From Actinomycetota bacterium (lineage in GTDB: Bacteria; Actinomycetota; Actinomycetes; S36-B12; UBA5976), in assembly GCA_009702945.1 (NCBI GenBank), contig WLGZ01000042.1, forward strand, positions 1 through 7,275: a stretch of 7,275 bases of DNA, in the 5' to 3' direction. Below, piece after piece: positions 1 through 5,602 of this stretch. The notes beneath the pieces are model-generated. The model saw only the letters and a program-made list of their open reading frames with translations. It was not told the origin of the DNA and did no database searches. The position numbers and the translations under genes are program-made. Each line of letters opens with the position of its first letter. Positions within the stretch are counted from its first letter, which is position 1.

Positions 1-8
1 CTTAGAGC

Positions 9-353
9 AGACGAGTCGGTCGGATGATCGCGGGCAGCAATGTTCGAGGAAAGTCCGGACTCCATAGGGCAAGAGTGGTGGATAACGTCCACCTGGGGCG
101 ACCCACGGGAAAGTGCAACAGAAAGTAAACCGCCTAGCAATAGGTAAGGGTGAAACGGTGAGGTAAGAGCTCACCAGTACTTATGGCGACATAGGTAGCT
201 AGGTAAACCCCACTCGGAGCAAGACCAAGTAGCAGGTGACTGCCCGTCACACGCCTGCAGGTAGGTTGCAACAGGTTGTTGGTAACAACAATCGCAGATG
301 GATGATCATCGCGCGCAAGCGTACAGAATCCGGCTTACAGACCGACTCGTCTA
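9..353 (+). ncRNA. rnpB: RNase P RNA, bacterial class A, actinobacterial type
   Basis: This is the catalytic RNA of ribonuclease P, which removes 5' leaders from precursor tRNAs together with the RnpA protein. The universally conserved segments are present: GAGGAAAGTCCGG near 46-58, ACAGAAAGTAAACCGCC near 118-134, GGTAAGGGTGAAACGGTG and GGTAAGAGCTCACCAG in the middle, CCCCACTCGGAGCAAG near 208-223, and CAGAATCCGGCTTACAG at the 3' side (324-340). Helix P1 is a perfect 13-bp pairing of 9-21 (AGACGAGTCGGTC) with 340-352 (GACCGACTCGTCT), which sets both ends to within a few bases. At about 345 nt it is somewhat shorter than high-GC actinobacterial homologues. Its promoter lies outside the window, and I see no U-tract terminator after it. 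The aminotransferase gene converges on it with a stop codon 9 bp downstream. Its last 28 bp are duplicated at 1547-1574. Confidence 0.97.
326..353 (+). repeat. Direct repeat copy 1: rnpB 3' end, putative attachment site
   Basis: This is the authentic 3' end of rnpB, from GAATCCGGCTT to CGACTCGTCTA. All 28 bases recur exactly at 1547-1574; the bases just outside differ (A325 versus T1546). It contains the 3' strand of P4 and all of the 3' strand of P1. The closing CGACTCGTCT is conserved among actinobacterial rnpB genes. A repeat of the 3' end of a structural RNA gene, leaving the gene intact, is the standard mark of site-specific integration. Confidence 0.85.
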
Positions 354-362
354 TTAAAACTT

Positions 363-1469
363 CTATGCCTTTAAATACTTGGAAAACTTATCAAGCACTT
401 CAGGCATATTTTTTCTGCCAAAGCCCAACCTGAAATGGTTGTCGCCAAATCCATACACGGTTGACGGCAACAACATAATTCCAGTTTCAGCAACTAGGGT
501 TTCGCAAAAAGCCAACGAGCTTCGATTACCATTTATCCGCGGAAATGCAATTGATCCTGCGCGAGGCTTAATCCAGGAGAAAAGGTCTTGACCTTCAAAG
601 AAGGTATCTAAAAGGCCAAGATTTGTTTTAATTGTGTCCAAGTTTCTGGAGACAATTAACTCGCTATTTCGCAGCGCAATCAAGGCCAAGATTTCACTTG
701 GCGCACTTCCGCAAATCGTTGTGAAATCTTTGTACGTAACCATGCGCGAAAGAAGTTCTTTGTTTTTTGTGGTGACCCAACCAACCCGTAGCCCAGCAAG
801 ACCAAGCGCTTTGGAAACTCCAAATAGGGATACGGCATTTTCATAAACTTCACTTGCCGAGGGGAGCCGATCTGCGGCATCAAATTCCATGTAGCGATAC
901 ATCTCGTCAGACAAAACGTAGATGTTGTGTTCTCGAGCGATGTCCATGATTTCTTGGAACTCAAGCAAAGTTGGCGTATAACCCGTTGGATTATGCGGGA
1001 AGTTCACCACAAGAAGTTTGGTGTTGGATTTGATCTGTGATTTTAAGAAATCCAGATCAAGCGCCCAACCTCGGGCTTCATTCAGTTCCCACTTCGTCAC
1101 TTCGCAGCCAATACCTTCGGCAATTTCATAAAGTGATTGATATCCCGGGAAAGTGCAAATCACATGGTCTCCACTTTTCAGGATGCAGTTCAGGGCAAGA
1201 TAAATACCTTCTTCAGGAACCACTGTTAATACGTCATCAGGCGTTATGCCTTGATACATTTTGGCAATTTCATCCTTGAGAAGTGGATGGCCACCCGATT
1301 CCGTGTACCCAAGAGTGAGGTTGTCCCACAATTCACGGGATTGCGCGTCCGCGAGGTCTAGGACATCGCTTTGGAGTAAGCCGTCACAGTCTGAACTTGA
1401 AAGCAAATACTTCGCGGAAAATTCATATTTCGCAAAATAGCGTTCCAATTCGAATGGTTTAAATCGCAT
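363..1469 (-). CDS. Class I/II PLP-dependent aminotransferase, substrate unknown
   Basis: This is a 368-residue fold-type I pyridoxal-phosphate enzyme of the aspartate aminotransferase superfamily. The motifs appear in order: LGYTESGG (53-60) in the substrate entry region, NFPHNPTG (156-163), SDEMYR (187-192) with Asp188 to bind the pyridine nitrogen, SLFGVSKALGLAGLRVGW (214-231) with Lys220 as the expected Schiff-base lysine and Arg228 for phosphate, and HFRLGFGR (345-352) with Arg347 for the substrate carboxylate. The length is slightly short but complete. The N-terminus (KPFELERYFAKYEFSAKYLL) recalls a branch often annotated only as aminotransferase and loosely related to capreomycidine synthase (VioD); that placement is tentative. 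The start is supported by GGAG seven bases upstream of ATG. It stands alone between two rnpB 3' repeats, so no neighbour indicates the substrate. Confidence 0.9.
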   Translation of the reverse strand: MRFKPFELERYFAKYEFSAKYLLSSSDCDGLLQSDVLDLADAQSRELWDNLTLGYTESGGHPLLKDEIAKMYQGITPDDVLTVVPEEGIYLALNCILKSGDHVICTFPGYQSLYEIAEGIGCEVTKWELNEARGWALDLDFLKSQIKSNTKLLVVNFPHNPTGYTPTLLEFQEIMDIAREHNIYVLSDEMYRYMEFDAADRLPSASEVYENAVSLFGVSKALGLAGLRVGWVTTKNKELLSRMVTYKDFTTICGSAPSEILALIALRNSELIVSRNLDTIKTNLGLLDTFFEGQDLFSWIKPRAGSIAFPRINGNRSSLAFCETLVAETGIMLLPSTVYGFGDNHFRLGFGRKNMPEVLDKFSKYLKA

Positions 1470-1546
1470 TTTCTAAGCTCCAATAAAGTCTTAAATAGAA
1501 TTACAAAACCTTATCAAAGTGATTTTCGCCAGAGCTTAATCCTGAT
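1470..1546 (-). promoter_or_regulatory. Probable promoter region of the aminotransferase gene
   Basis: This 77-bp AT-rich stretch lies between the aminotransferase start and the right-hand rnpB repeat, so the gene has its own upstream region inside the block. Read on the minus strand it contains TTGATA as a possible -35, AT-rich candidates for a -10 (TATTTA, TAAGAC) at imperfect spacing, and a Shine-Dalgarno GGAG seven bases before ATG. I cannot fix a single -10. No clear operator palindrome is seen. Confidence 0.35.
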
Positions 1547-1574
1547 GAATCCGGCTTACAGACCGACTCGTCTA
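1547..1574 (+). repeat. Direct repeat copy 2: exact duplicate of rnpB 3' end
   Basis: These 28 bases are identical to 326-353, at an offset of 1221 bp. No 5' half of an RNase P RNA and no P1 partner strand lie upstream, so this is an isolated 3' fragment and not a second rnpB. It ends 4 bp before the stop codon of the decarboxylase gene on the minus strand. It is best read as the distal attachment site of the 354-1574 block and the proximal site of the next block. Confidence 0.85.
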
Positions 1575-1578
1575 CGCC

Positions 1579-2778
1579 CTATTGTCGCCGAGATTTTTCA
1601 GCCGCTTGCAATACTCCCGCAACAACCTTTGCAGGGTTCGCGTTTGGGTTTGCGGCAACTGATCTGAGCCATGGCTCGCCGTTAATAGTTGTGCTTGACA
1701 CCATTACATCGTCAGGAAGATGCCGCTTAATGTCGTCAACGCTTACGCTCTTGTGACGCCAACAGAGCACGCCACAGTTGGGTGCTGACCGTAATTCAAG
1801 ATCAGCGTGCGCCATAACAAGCGCGGCGAGTTCATCAGCAAGTGTCATTGAATTGTCGATCATGCTGGCAATGCCTTCGCGACCAAAAGCAAGAAGCATT
1901 GCAATTAGTGGTGCGGCGATGGTGCCATGTGATCCCAAAACACCAATGTTAGGTACCGCCAAATACGCCCCTTCGATACTGATTGATTTATGTGCCGTTT
2001 CGTGATCGGCAAACAAAATAAATGCAGATTCTTTCGGCTGAAAGAGCCACTTGTGTGCCGAGATTGCAATGCTGTCAGCACTTTCTATTCCATCAAGAAG
2101 GTGTCGATGGCGCTCGCTCAGGCGGAGCGGGCCAGACCAGGCTGCGTCAATGTGACGCCAATGAGCCTCACTTGCTGCATCAAGCGGCTCAATTTCGCCA
2201 GTACTAGTCGTTCCGGCAGTAATCACAGCGACAGCATCCATGAGATCGCCAGTGTTGGACCAGTCATCAATGATTCTGTGTTCCATTCCAAGAAGGTGTG
2301 CAGATTTGCGGATGCTGAGGTGAGCGCCGGTTCCTGAAACAACAACGCGGCATCCACTTTCCCGTGCTGCCCAAATTGCAGTCAAGTTTGCAACTGTAGA
2401 GCCAGGCGTCATGTGTCCACCGGACATTCCGAACCACGGCGCTATCCAATCGACTGCGAGCTTTTCCAATTCGCGAGCACGTGGGGCAGTGTCGGGATGC
2501 AATAGGTTCTGATTTCGGCTCGCAGTCCAAAGGTGCATTGCCCAAGTGATTGCTGGCGTAGGTGGATCCATGTGCGCGAAGAACCCAGGCGCTCCAAGGT
2601 CCCGACTTTTAGCGAGCACATCATCAAACATCGCTGAAAGCGCATCCATCGAACCAATGCCCATTTCAGGAAGCTTTGCGGGCAGAGGTGCTGTGGATGT
2701 GAAATTCTCGGGGCTTGTTAAGAGTTCAACGGCGCGTAATAGGAGTTGCTCGTTCGGCTGGAAATCCTCAGAATTCAT
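1579..2778 (-). CDS. Group II PLP-dependent amino acid decarboxylase
   Basis: This 399-residue protein belongs to the group II decarboxylase family (aromatic amino acid, glutamate, histidine and diaminobutyrate decarboxylases), which convert an amino acid to an amine plus CO2. Motifs in order: GFFAHMDPP (65-73), NQNLLHPDTAPRARELE (89-105), GGHMTPGSTVANL (120-132) for the phosphate cup, AHLSIRKSA (152-160) with His153 stacking on PLP, TAGTTSTGEIEP (188-199), HIDAAWSG (209-216) with Asp211, and ADSIAISAHKWL (234-245) with Lys243 as the expected Schiff-base lysine. All core catalytic residues are therefore present. At about 400 residues it is shorter than typical 450-500-residue members, mainly through a compact C-terminal part. 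The substrate cannot be read from sequence. It is the last gene of the minus-strand set, 63 bp after the NTF2-like gene. No convincing Shine-Dalgarno precedes the ATG. Confidence 0.88.
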   Translation of the reverse strand: MNSEDFQPNEQLLLRAVELLTSPENFTSTAPLPAKLPEMGIGSMDALSAMFDDVLAKSRDLGAPGFFAHMDPPTPAITWAMHLWTASRNQNLLHPDTAPRARELEKLAVDWIAPWFGMSGGHMTPGSTVANLTAIWAARESGCRVVVSGTGAHLSIRKSAHLLGMEHRIIDDWSNTGDLMDAVAVITAGTTSTGEIEPLDAASEAHWRHIDAAWSGPLRLSERHRHLLDGIESADSIAISAHKWLFQPKESAFILFADHETAHKSISIEGAYLAVPNIGVLGSHGTIAAPLIAMLLAFGREGIASMIDNSMTLADELAALVMAHADLELRSAPNCGVLCWRHKSVSVDDIKRHLPDDVMVSSTTINGEPWLRSVAANPNANPAKVVAGVLQAAEKSRRQ

Positions 2779-2841
2779 GGAATTAGTTTTTCATGAGAGA
2801 TCAAAACCCAAACTGTAAAAAAGCTTGCCCGATGTTGAAAA

Positions 2842-3258
2842 TCAGTCGGTGCTGATGTCACCGGTGCTACTCACGTCGCCTTCGTTCCAGCTGTGCTGCC
2901 AAGCGTGTTGTTCCGCTACTAGGCCCTCGCGGAATACAAAGTATTCGATTCCACGCTCGAAAACTTTTTTGCCGGTTTCCGGATGAGTGTAAGTGCTGTT
3001 CCAAGAAGCAACGATTGTGTCATCGCTATGCGCCAAATACTTTTTGGTGATATTTAAGTCTTTGGCGTACGCGAACCATTTCGCTGGGCGAGTTGCAAGC
3101 TCTGGGCCAGTTTGTCTCTGGTTCGTTCCCCATACCTGAACAGCATCTTCGGTAAATCCTTTAGCTGCTTCTACACCATCGCGTGCCTGCCAGATAGCTT
3201 CCAAATCCTTGACCCATTGGCGTGGGTCTGCTGGCAAATTGTTTCCTTTAGTTTCCAT
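2842..3258 (-). CDS. NTF2-like / SnoaL-like small protein
   Basis: This 138-residue protein has the character of the nuclear transport factor 2-like superfamily (cone-shaped alpha+beta barrel): an N-terminal helical part with WVKDLEAIWQARDGVEAA (15-32), FTEDAVQVWG (35-44), a GPEL helix start (51-54), and C-terminal strands TIVASWNSTYTHPETGK (81-97) and GIEYFVFREGLVAEQHAWQ (103-121). Members include small isomerases, dehydratases and non-catalytic binding proteins, so no reaction can be assigned. The start is supported by AGGAGA nine bases before ATG. It begins 36 bp after the ligase gene and precedes the decarboxylase by 63 bp, so it is probably co-transcribed with both. It may act on the amine or gamma-glutamyl product of its neighbours; this is inference from position only. 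Confidence 0.7.
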   Translation of the reverse strand: METKGNNLPADPRQWVKDLEAIWQARDGVEAAKGFTEDAVQVWGTNQRQTGPELATRPAKWFAYAKDLNITKKYLAHSDDTIVASWNSTYTHPETGKKVFERGIEYFVFREGLVAEQHAWQHSWNEGDVSSTGDISTD

Positions 3259-3294
3259 TAGGTAGTTTCTCCTGATCGTTTTTTATGTTTGTTT

Positions 3295-4647
3295 TTAGAT
3301 GTCGAGCAGAAGCATGCGACGTTCGTAATCTGTAACGACTACTGATGCAGCACGAACGCTCTGGCGGCCAAAATTGGCATAGTGTTTTTGAACATCCTCG
3401 CCAAAAGCTGTGCGAACAAATTCGGAAGTTTCGAACACATCGGTTGCTTCGCCAAGATCCGATGGAAGCTTTGGAGCATCCTTAATGTCATATGCATTTC
3501 CAATAGTTGCGTCACCGATCGGCTCACGCTTTTCTTCAATGCCACGTAATCCCGCGGCAAGCATTGCTGAATAGGCGAGGTAAGGGTTGACATCCGCTCC
3601 TGGAATTCGATTCTCGATTCGACGAGCCGCACCCTTGCCGACAAGACGCAATGCGACTGTCCTGTTGTCTTCACCCCAGGTCAACATGTTTGGTGCGAAT
3701 GTTCCTGCTCGCATTCTGCGGTAGGAATTTGTAGTCGGGGCAAAGAACAGAAATGCATCGGGTAGATGTGCCATCATGCCGCCAAGAAAATGGCGCATGG
3801 TTGCCGAGTTGCCCTTACCGTCTGCACCATCTGAAAATGCACTCTGGCCATTCTTGTCTAGCAACGACATATGAATGTGGCACGAGCTTCCGCCTAAATC
3901 ATGTGCCAGTTTTGCCATGAATGTTGCGACCAGACCCTGTTGAAGCGCAATGTCTTTCGCGCCCGCTTTCAGAACCATATGACGATCAGCTGCTTCAAGT
4001 GCATCGGTGTATTCCAGGTTTATCTCGACCTGTCCCGGCGCATACTCGGCTTTTACCATTTCAATTTTTACTTCTGCGGACTCCATTTGGCGGCGTAGCT
4101 CACCAAGATATCCCTCATCTTCAGACATGCGGCTTAATGTTTCGGGGTGGAGAGTCCTGTGCTTGGTTTGCAGATTCACGAATCCTTTATCAAATGCAGT
4201 CTCTGGTGTTTCTCTTAATAGGTAGCACTCGAGTTCGGATGCGAAAAGTGGTCGCAAACCATGTTCGGCAAGCTGGGCAATCATGTTTTTAAGAATGGTT
4301 CGCGGCGCAACTGAAATTTCAGAGCCATCAGGTTTTGTCGCATCACCCATAATGAATGCCGTCTTTTCAAACCACGGATAGGGACGGATGGATGTAAAGT
4401 CCGGGCGAACATGAAGATCGGGGTACCCATTTGCCCATCCAGTTAGGTCATAACCTGGGTCGAGTGCATGATCGTGTCCCCAACCCAACACAACCGAACA
4501 AGTACCAACGCCATCTTGTCCTGCACCCAAGAAGTGCCGGCCAGTCATTCGCTTAGCAAATAGGCGCCCTTGCATGTCTGGACTAGCAACTATGACAGTT
4601 TCGATATCTCCCGATCCAATAAGGGACCTGAGTTTTTCAAGTTCCAT
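3295..4647 (-). CDS. Glutamine synthetase-like gamma-glutamyl-amine ligase
   Basis: This is a 450-residue member of the glutamine synthetase superfamily in the PuuA/GlnA3-like group, whose members join glutamate to an amine other than ammonia using ATP. Seen: an N-terminal beta-grasp part with DMQGRLFAKR (24-33); SELE (137-140) giving metal-binding Glu138 and Glu140; EYAPGQVEINLEY (201-213); FMAKLAHDLGGSSCHIHMSL (243-262) with the ATP-site His257; NSYRRM (307-312); WGEDNRTVALR (324-334); RIENRIPGADVNPYLA (343-358) with Glu345. The active-site set is intact. The canonical FMAKP and GSG have become FMAKL and GSS, and the adenylylation-site tyrosine motif of housekeeping GlnA is absent, as in amine-ligating relatives. 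I use the ATG at 4647, preceded by AGAGGA at good spacing; the ATG 15 bases upstream (4662) has no such signal. It is the first gene of the minus-strand set. The amine substrate is unknown. Confidence 0.88.
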   Translation of the reverse strand: MELEKLRSLIGSGDIETVIVASPDMQGRLFAKRMTGRHFLGAGQDGVGTCSVVLGWGHDHALDPGYDLTGWANGYPDLHVRPDFTSIRPYPWFEKTAFIMGDATKPDGSEISVAPRTILKNMIAQLAEHGLRPLFASELECYLLRETPETAFDKGFVNLQTKHRTLHPETLSRMSEDEGYLGELRRQMESAEVKIEMVKAEYAPGQVEINLEYTDALEAADRHMVLKAGAKDIALQQGLVATFMAKLAHDLGGSSCHIHMSLLDKNGQSAFSDGADGKGNSATMRHFLGGMMAHLPDAFLFFAPTTNSYRRMRAGTFAPNMLTWGEDNRTVALRLVGKGAARRIENRIPGADVNPYLAYSAMLAAGLRGIEEKREPIGDATIGNAYDIKDAPKLPSDLGEATDVFETSEFVRTAFGEDVQKHYANFGRQSVRAASVVVTDYERRMLLLDI

Positions 4648-4758
4648 AGTCTTTCCTCTCATGATTGGGTTGATTGCAATTTTAAAGGTATTAGTGCATA
4701 CCTTATAGACTAAGCGAGGAACTAGATCGCCCGCGGCCTATTTGAGGAAATAACGGAA
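4648..4758. promoter_or_regulatory. Divergent promoter region between ligase operon and GntR gene
   Basis: This 111-bp gap must hold both outward promoters. On the minus strand, TAAAAT near 4684 is a possible -10 for the ligase operon. On the plus strand, TTGCAA (4674-4679) is a -35-like sequence, with TAGACT (4706-4711) as a TANNNT-type -10 candidate, but the spacing between them is too long for a standard pair. Shine-Dalgarno signals are AGAGGA before the ligase ATG and GAGGAA before the regulator ATG at 4759. The 20-bp palindrome 4685-4704 lies in the middle, placed to affect both directions. Confidence 0.55.
4685..4704. promoter_or_regulatory. Palindromic operator candidate for the GntR regulator
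   Basis: AAGGTAT-TAGTGC-ATACCTT is a perfect inverted repeat with 7-bp arms and a 6-bp spacer, located between the divergent genes. FadR-type GntR proteins bind as dimers to short palindromes of this sort, usually next to their own gene, so the product of 4759-5523 is the obvious candidate binder. Binding is inferred. Confidence 0.55.
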
Positions 4759-5523
4759 ATGTCTGACACAGAATCAGTTAGTTCTCAGGGCGAGGCTTTG
4801 CTGCGCGGGTCCGCACCGTCAGCCAACATGTTCGAGGAAACAGTTGAGAGATTGGGCCACTCAATCAAACTTGGGCTCATCAAGCCCGGCCAGCAGTTGC
4901 CACCTGAGCGTGAACTGGCGGAATTAATAGGTGTCAGCCGAGTAACGGTGCGATCAGCTTTACAGGTACTTGTGCAAGGTGGCTTTTTAATAGCCAAACG
5001 CGGGCGAAACGGTGGGACGTTTGTAGTCGACCATCCGCCTGTATGGAACGGTACCAATTCAGAGCGGCCAAATAGTCATGTTAGTGCAAGTGATGCGGCG
5101 GCCTTCAGTGATCGAAGACGTGTAATCGAAACAGGTGTTTGTGAACTTGCTGCTGAGCGTATAAGTGAAGTGCAGGTAGCCTCCCTGCGCGAACGATTAT
5201 TGCGGCTATCCGAATTTGTCGGTGACCGAGATTCCTATCGTGCAGAAGATGCGCAGTTCCACATTGCCATAGCTGAAGCCACTGGCGATTCCCACCTTGT
5301 GCGGATGGTGGCAGAAATTCAGGCCGAGCTTGGGAGTTTGATTTCACATGTGCCACCTAGTGAAGCAGCCCTTATCCACTCGAATTTGCAGCATACAAAG
5401 ATTGTTGAGGCGTTGGCCAGTCACGATTCTTCAGATGCGCGCGAGATGATGCTTGAGCACGTGTCGGGTACCGGGCGCTTCTTGCATGGTTTGCTACCTA
5501 TGCAGTCTACGCAAGATAGGTAA
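4759..5523 (+). CDS. GntR-family transcriptional regulator, FadR subfamily (FCD domain)
   Basis: This 254-residue regulator has an N-terminal winged helix (about 24-91) with LIKPGQQLPPERELAELIGVSRVTVRSALQVL (40-71) and the wing GFLIAKRGRNGGTFVV (75-90). An all-helical FCD ligand domain spans about 115-245. The FCD metal site appears intact: Asp164 and His168 in DAQFHIAIAE, His212 in LQHTKIVEAL, His234 in MLEHVSG. Such proteins often sense organic or amino acids and repress a divergent catabolic or biosynthetic operon. It is transcribed away from the ligase operon, with the palindrome 4685-4704 between them, and is the likely local regulator of that operon and itself. The first 20 or so residues are a polar extension. 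The ATG at 4759 is preceded by GAGGAA at a slightly long spacing. The effector is unknown, plausibly the amine, its amino acid precursor or the gamma-glutamyl product. Confidence 0.9.
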   Translation: MSDTESVSSQGEALLRGSAPSANMFEETVERLGHSIKLGLIKPGQQLPPERELAELIGVSRVTVRSALQVLVQGGFLIAKRGRNGGTFVVDHPPVWNGTNSERPNSHVSASDAAAFSDRRRVIETGVCELAAERISEVQVASLRERLLRLSEFVGDRDSYRAEDAQFHIAIAEATGDSHLVRMVAEIQAELGSLISHVPPSEAALIHSNLQHTKIVEALASHDSSDAREMMLEHVSGTGRFLHGLLPMQSTQDR

Positions 5524-5541
5524 CTCTGAAGTGGAAGGCCT

Positions 5542-5551
5542 GACTCGTCTA
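5542..5551 (+). repeat. Partial copy 3 of rnpB 3' end
   Basis: GACTCGTCTA matches the last ten bases of the 28-bp repeat exactly (344-353 and 1565-1574); two Cs precede it in all copies, here with one inserted T. It lies 18 bp after the GntR stop codon and just before the next promoter. A chance ten-base match in a window this size is possible but unlikely, and the position at a module boundary adds weight. Confidence 0.5.
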
Positions 5552-5566
5552 CTTAAACCTTAAATG

Positions 5567-5595
5567 TTGTATTAATGCTATGTAGTATGTATGCT
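5567..5595 (+). promoter_or_regulatory. Sigma70-type promoter of the DUF418 gene, probably leaderless
   Basis: The -35 is TTGTAT (5567-5572) and the -10 is TATGCT (5590-5595), with a 17-bp spacer. The -10 ends seven bases before the ATG at 5603, so transcription should start at or next to the start codon. No Shine-Dalgarno is present, which agrees with a leaderless mRNA. Confidence 0.7.
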
Positions 5596-5602
5596 ACATA
5601 GC
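5577..5602. promoter_or_regulatory. Inverted-repeat operator overlapping -10 and start of DUF418 gene
   Basis: GCTATGTAGTAT-GT-ATGCTACATAGC is a 26-bp inverted repeat with 12-bp arms (11/12 paired). It covers the spacer, the -10 and the expected transcription start, a position suited to repression. The same core (ATGTAGTAT/ATACTACAT) precedes the XRE regulator gene, which is the likely source of the binder. Confidence 0.65.

Larger units (their letters stand above)
354..1574. mobile_element. Putative single-gene islet inserted at rnpB
   Basis: The segment is bounded on the left by the 3' end of rnpB and on the right by an exact 28-bp copy of it (unit length 1221 bp). It holds one gene, an aminotransferase on the minus strand, plus its promoter region. 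The stop codon lies 9 bp from the left repeat and the start about 80 bp from the right repeat. No integrase, transposase or terminal inverted repeat is seen. If mobile, it would need a recombinase supplied from elsewhere, or it is the remnant of a larger element. The boundaries are seen in the sequence; mobility is inferred. Confidence 0.55.
1575..5551. mobile_element. Putative second islet: amine-metabolism module with own regulator
   Basis: About 4 kb lies between the exact rnpB repeat ending at 1574 and a 10-bp partial copy (5542-5551). It contains three minus-strand genes (ligase, NTF2-like, decarboxylase) and a divergent GntR regulator. The genes fill the block edge to edge: the decarboxylase stop lies 4 bp from the left repeat and the regulator stop 18 bp from the right one. 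No recombinase gene is present. The right boundary rests on a short match, so the claim is weaker than for the 354-1574 block. Confidence 0.4.

Noticed and set aside
236..433. Open frame of 65 codons on the plus strand
   Set aside because: It lies mostly within rnpB and runs over the end of the aminotransferase gene; there is no ribosome binding site or protein-like composition.
1146..1158. CGGGAAAGTGCAA in the aminotransferase gene also occurs in rnpB (106-118)
   Set aside because: A single 13-bp match is expected about once in a few windows of this size and it does not mark a boundary.
1547..1574. Possible second RNase P RNA gene
   Set aside because: Only the last 28 bp are present; none of the conserved core and no P1 partner strand lies upstream.
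1990..2337. 115-codon plus-strand frame opposite the decarboxylase gene
   Set aside because: It is the antisense of a region with clear decarboxylase motifs; its translation is Cys- and Ser-rich with no domain and no ribosome binding site.
2779..2841. Possible terminator or separate promoter between the NTF2-like and decarboxylase genes (T-run with AAGCTT)
   Set aside because: The T-run on the minus strand has no stable GC stem before it, and no convincing -35/-10 pair is seen; the genes are more simply read as one transcript.
3921..4292. 123-codon plus-strand frame opposite the ligase gene
   Set aside because: It is a shadow of the glutamine synthetase-like coding sequence on the other strand, with no recognisable protein features.
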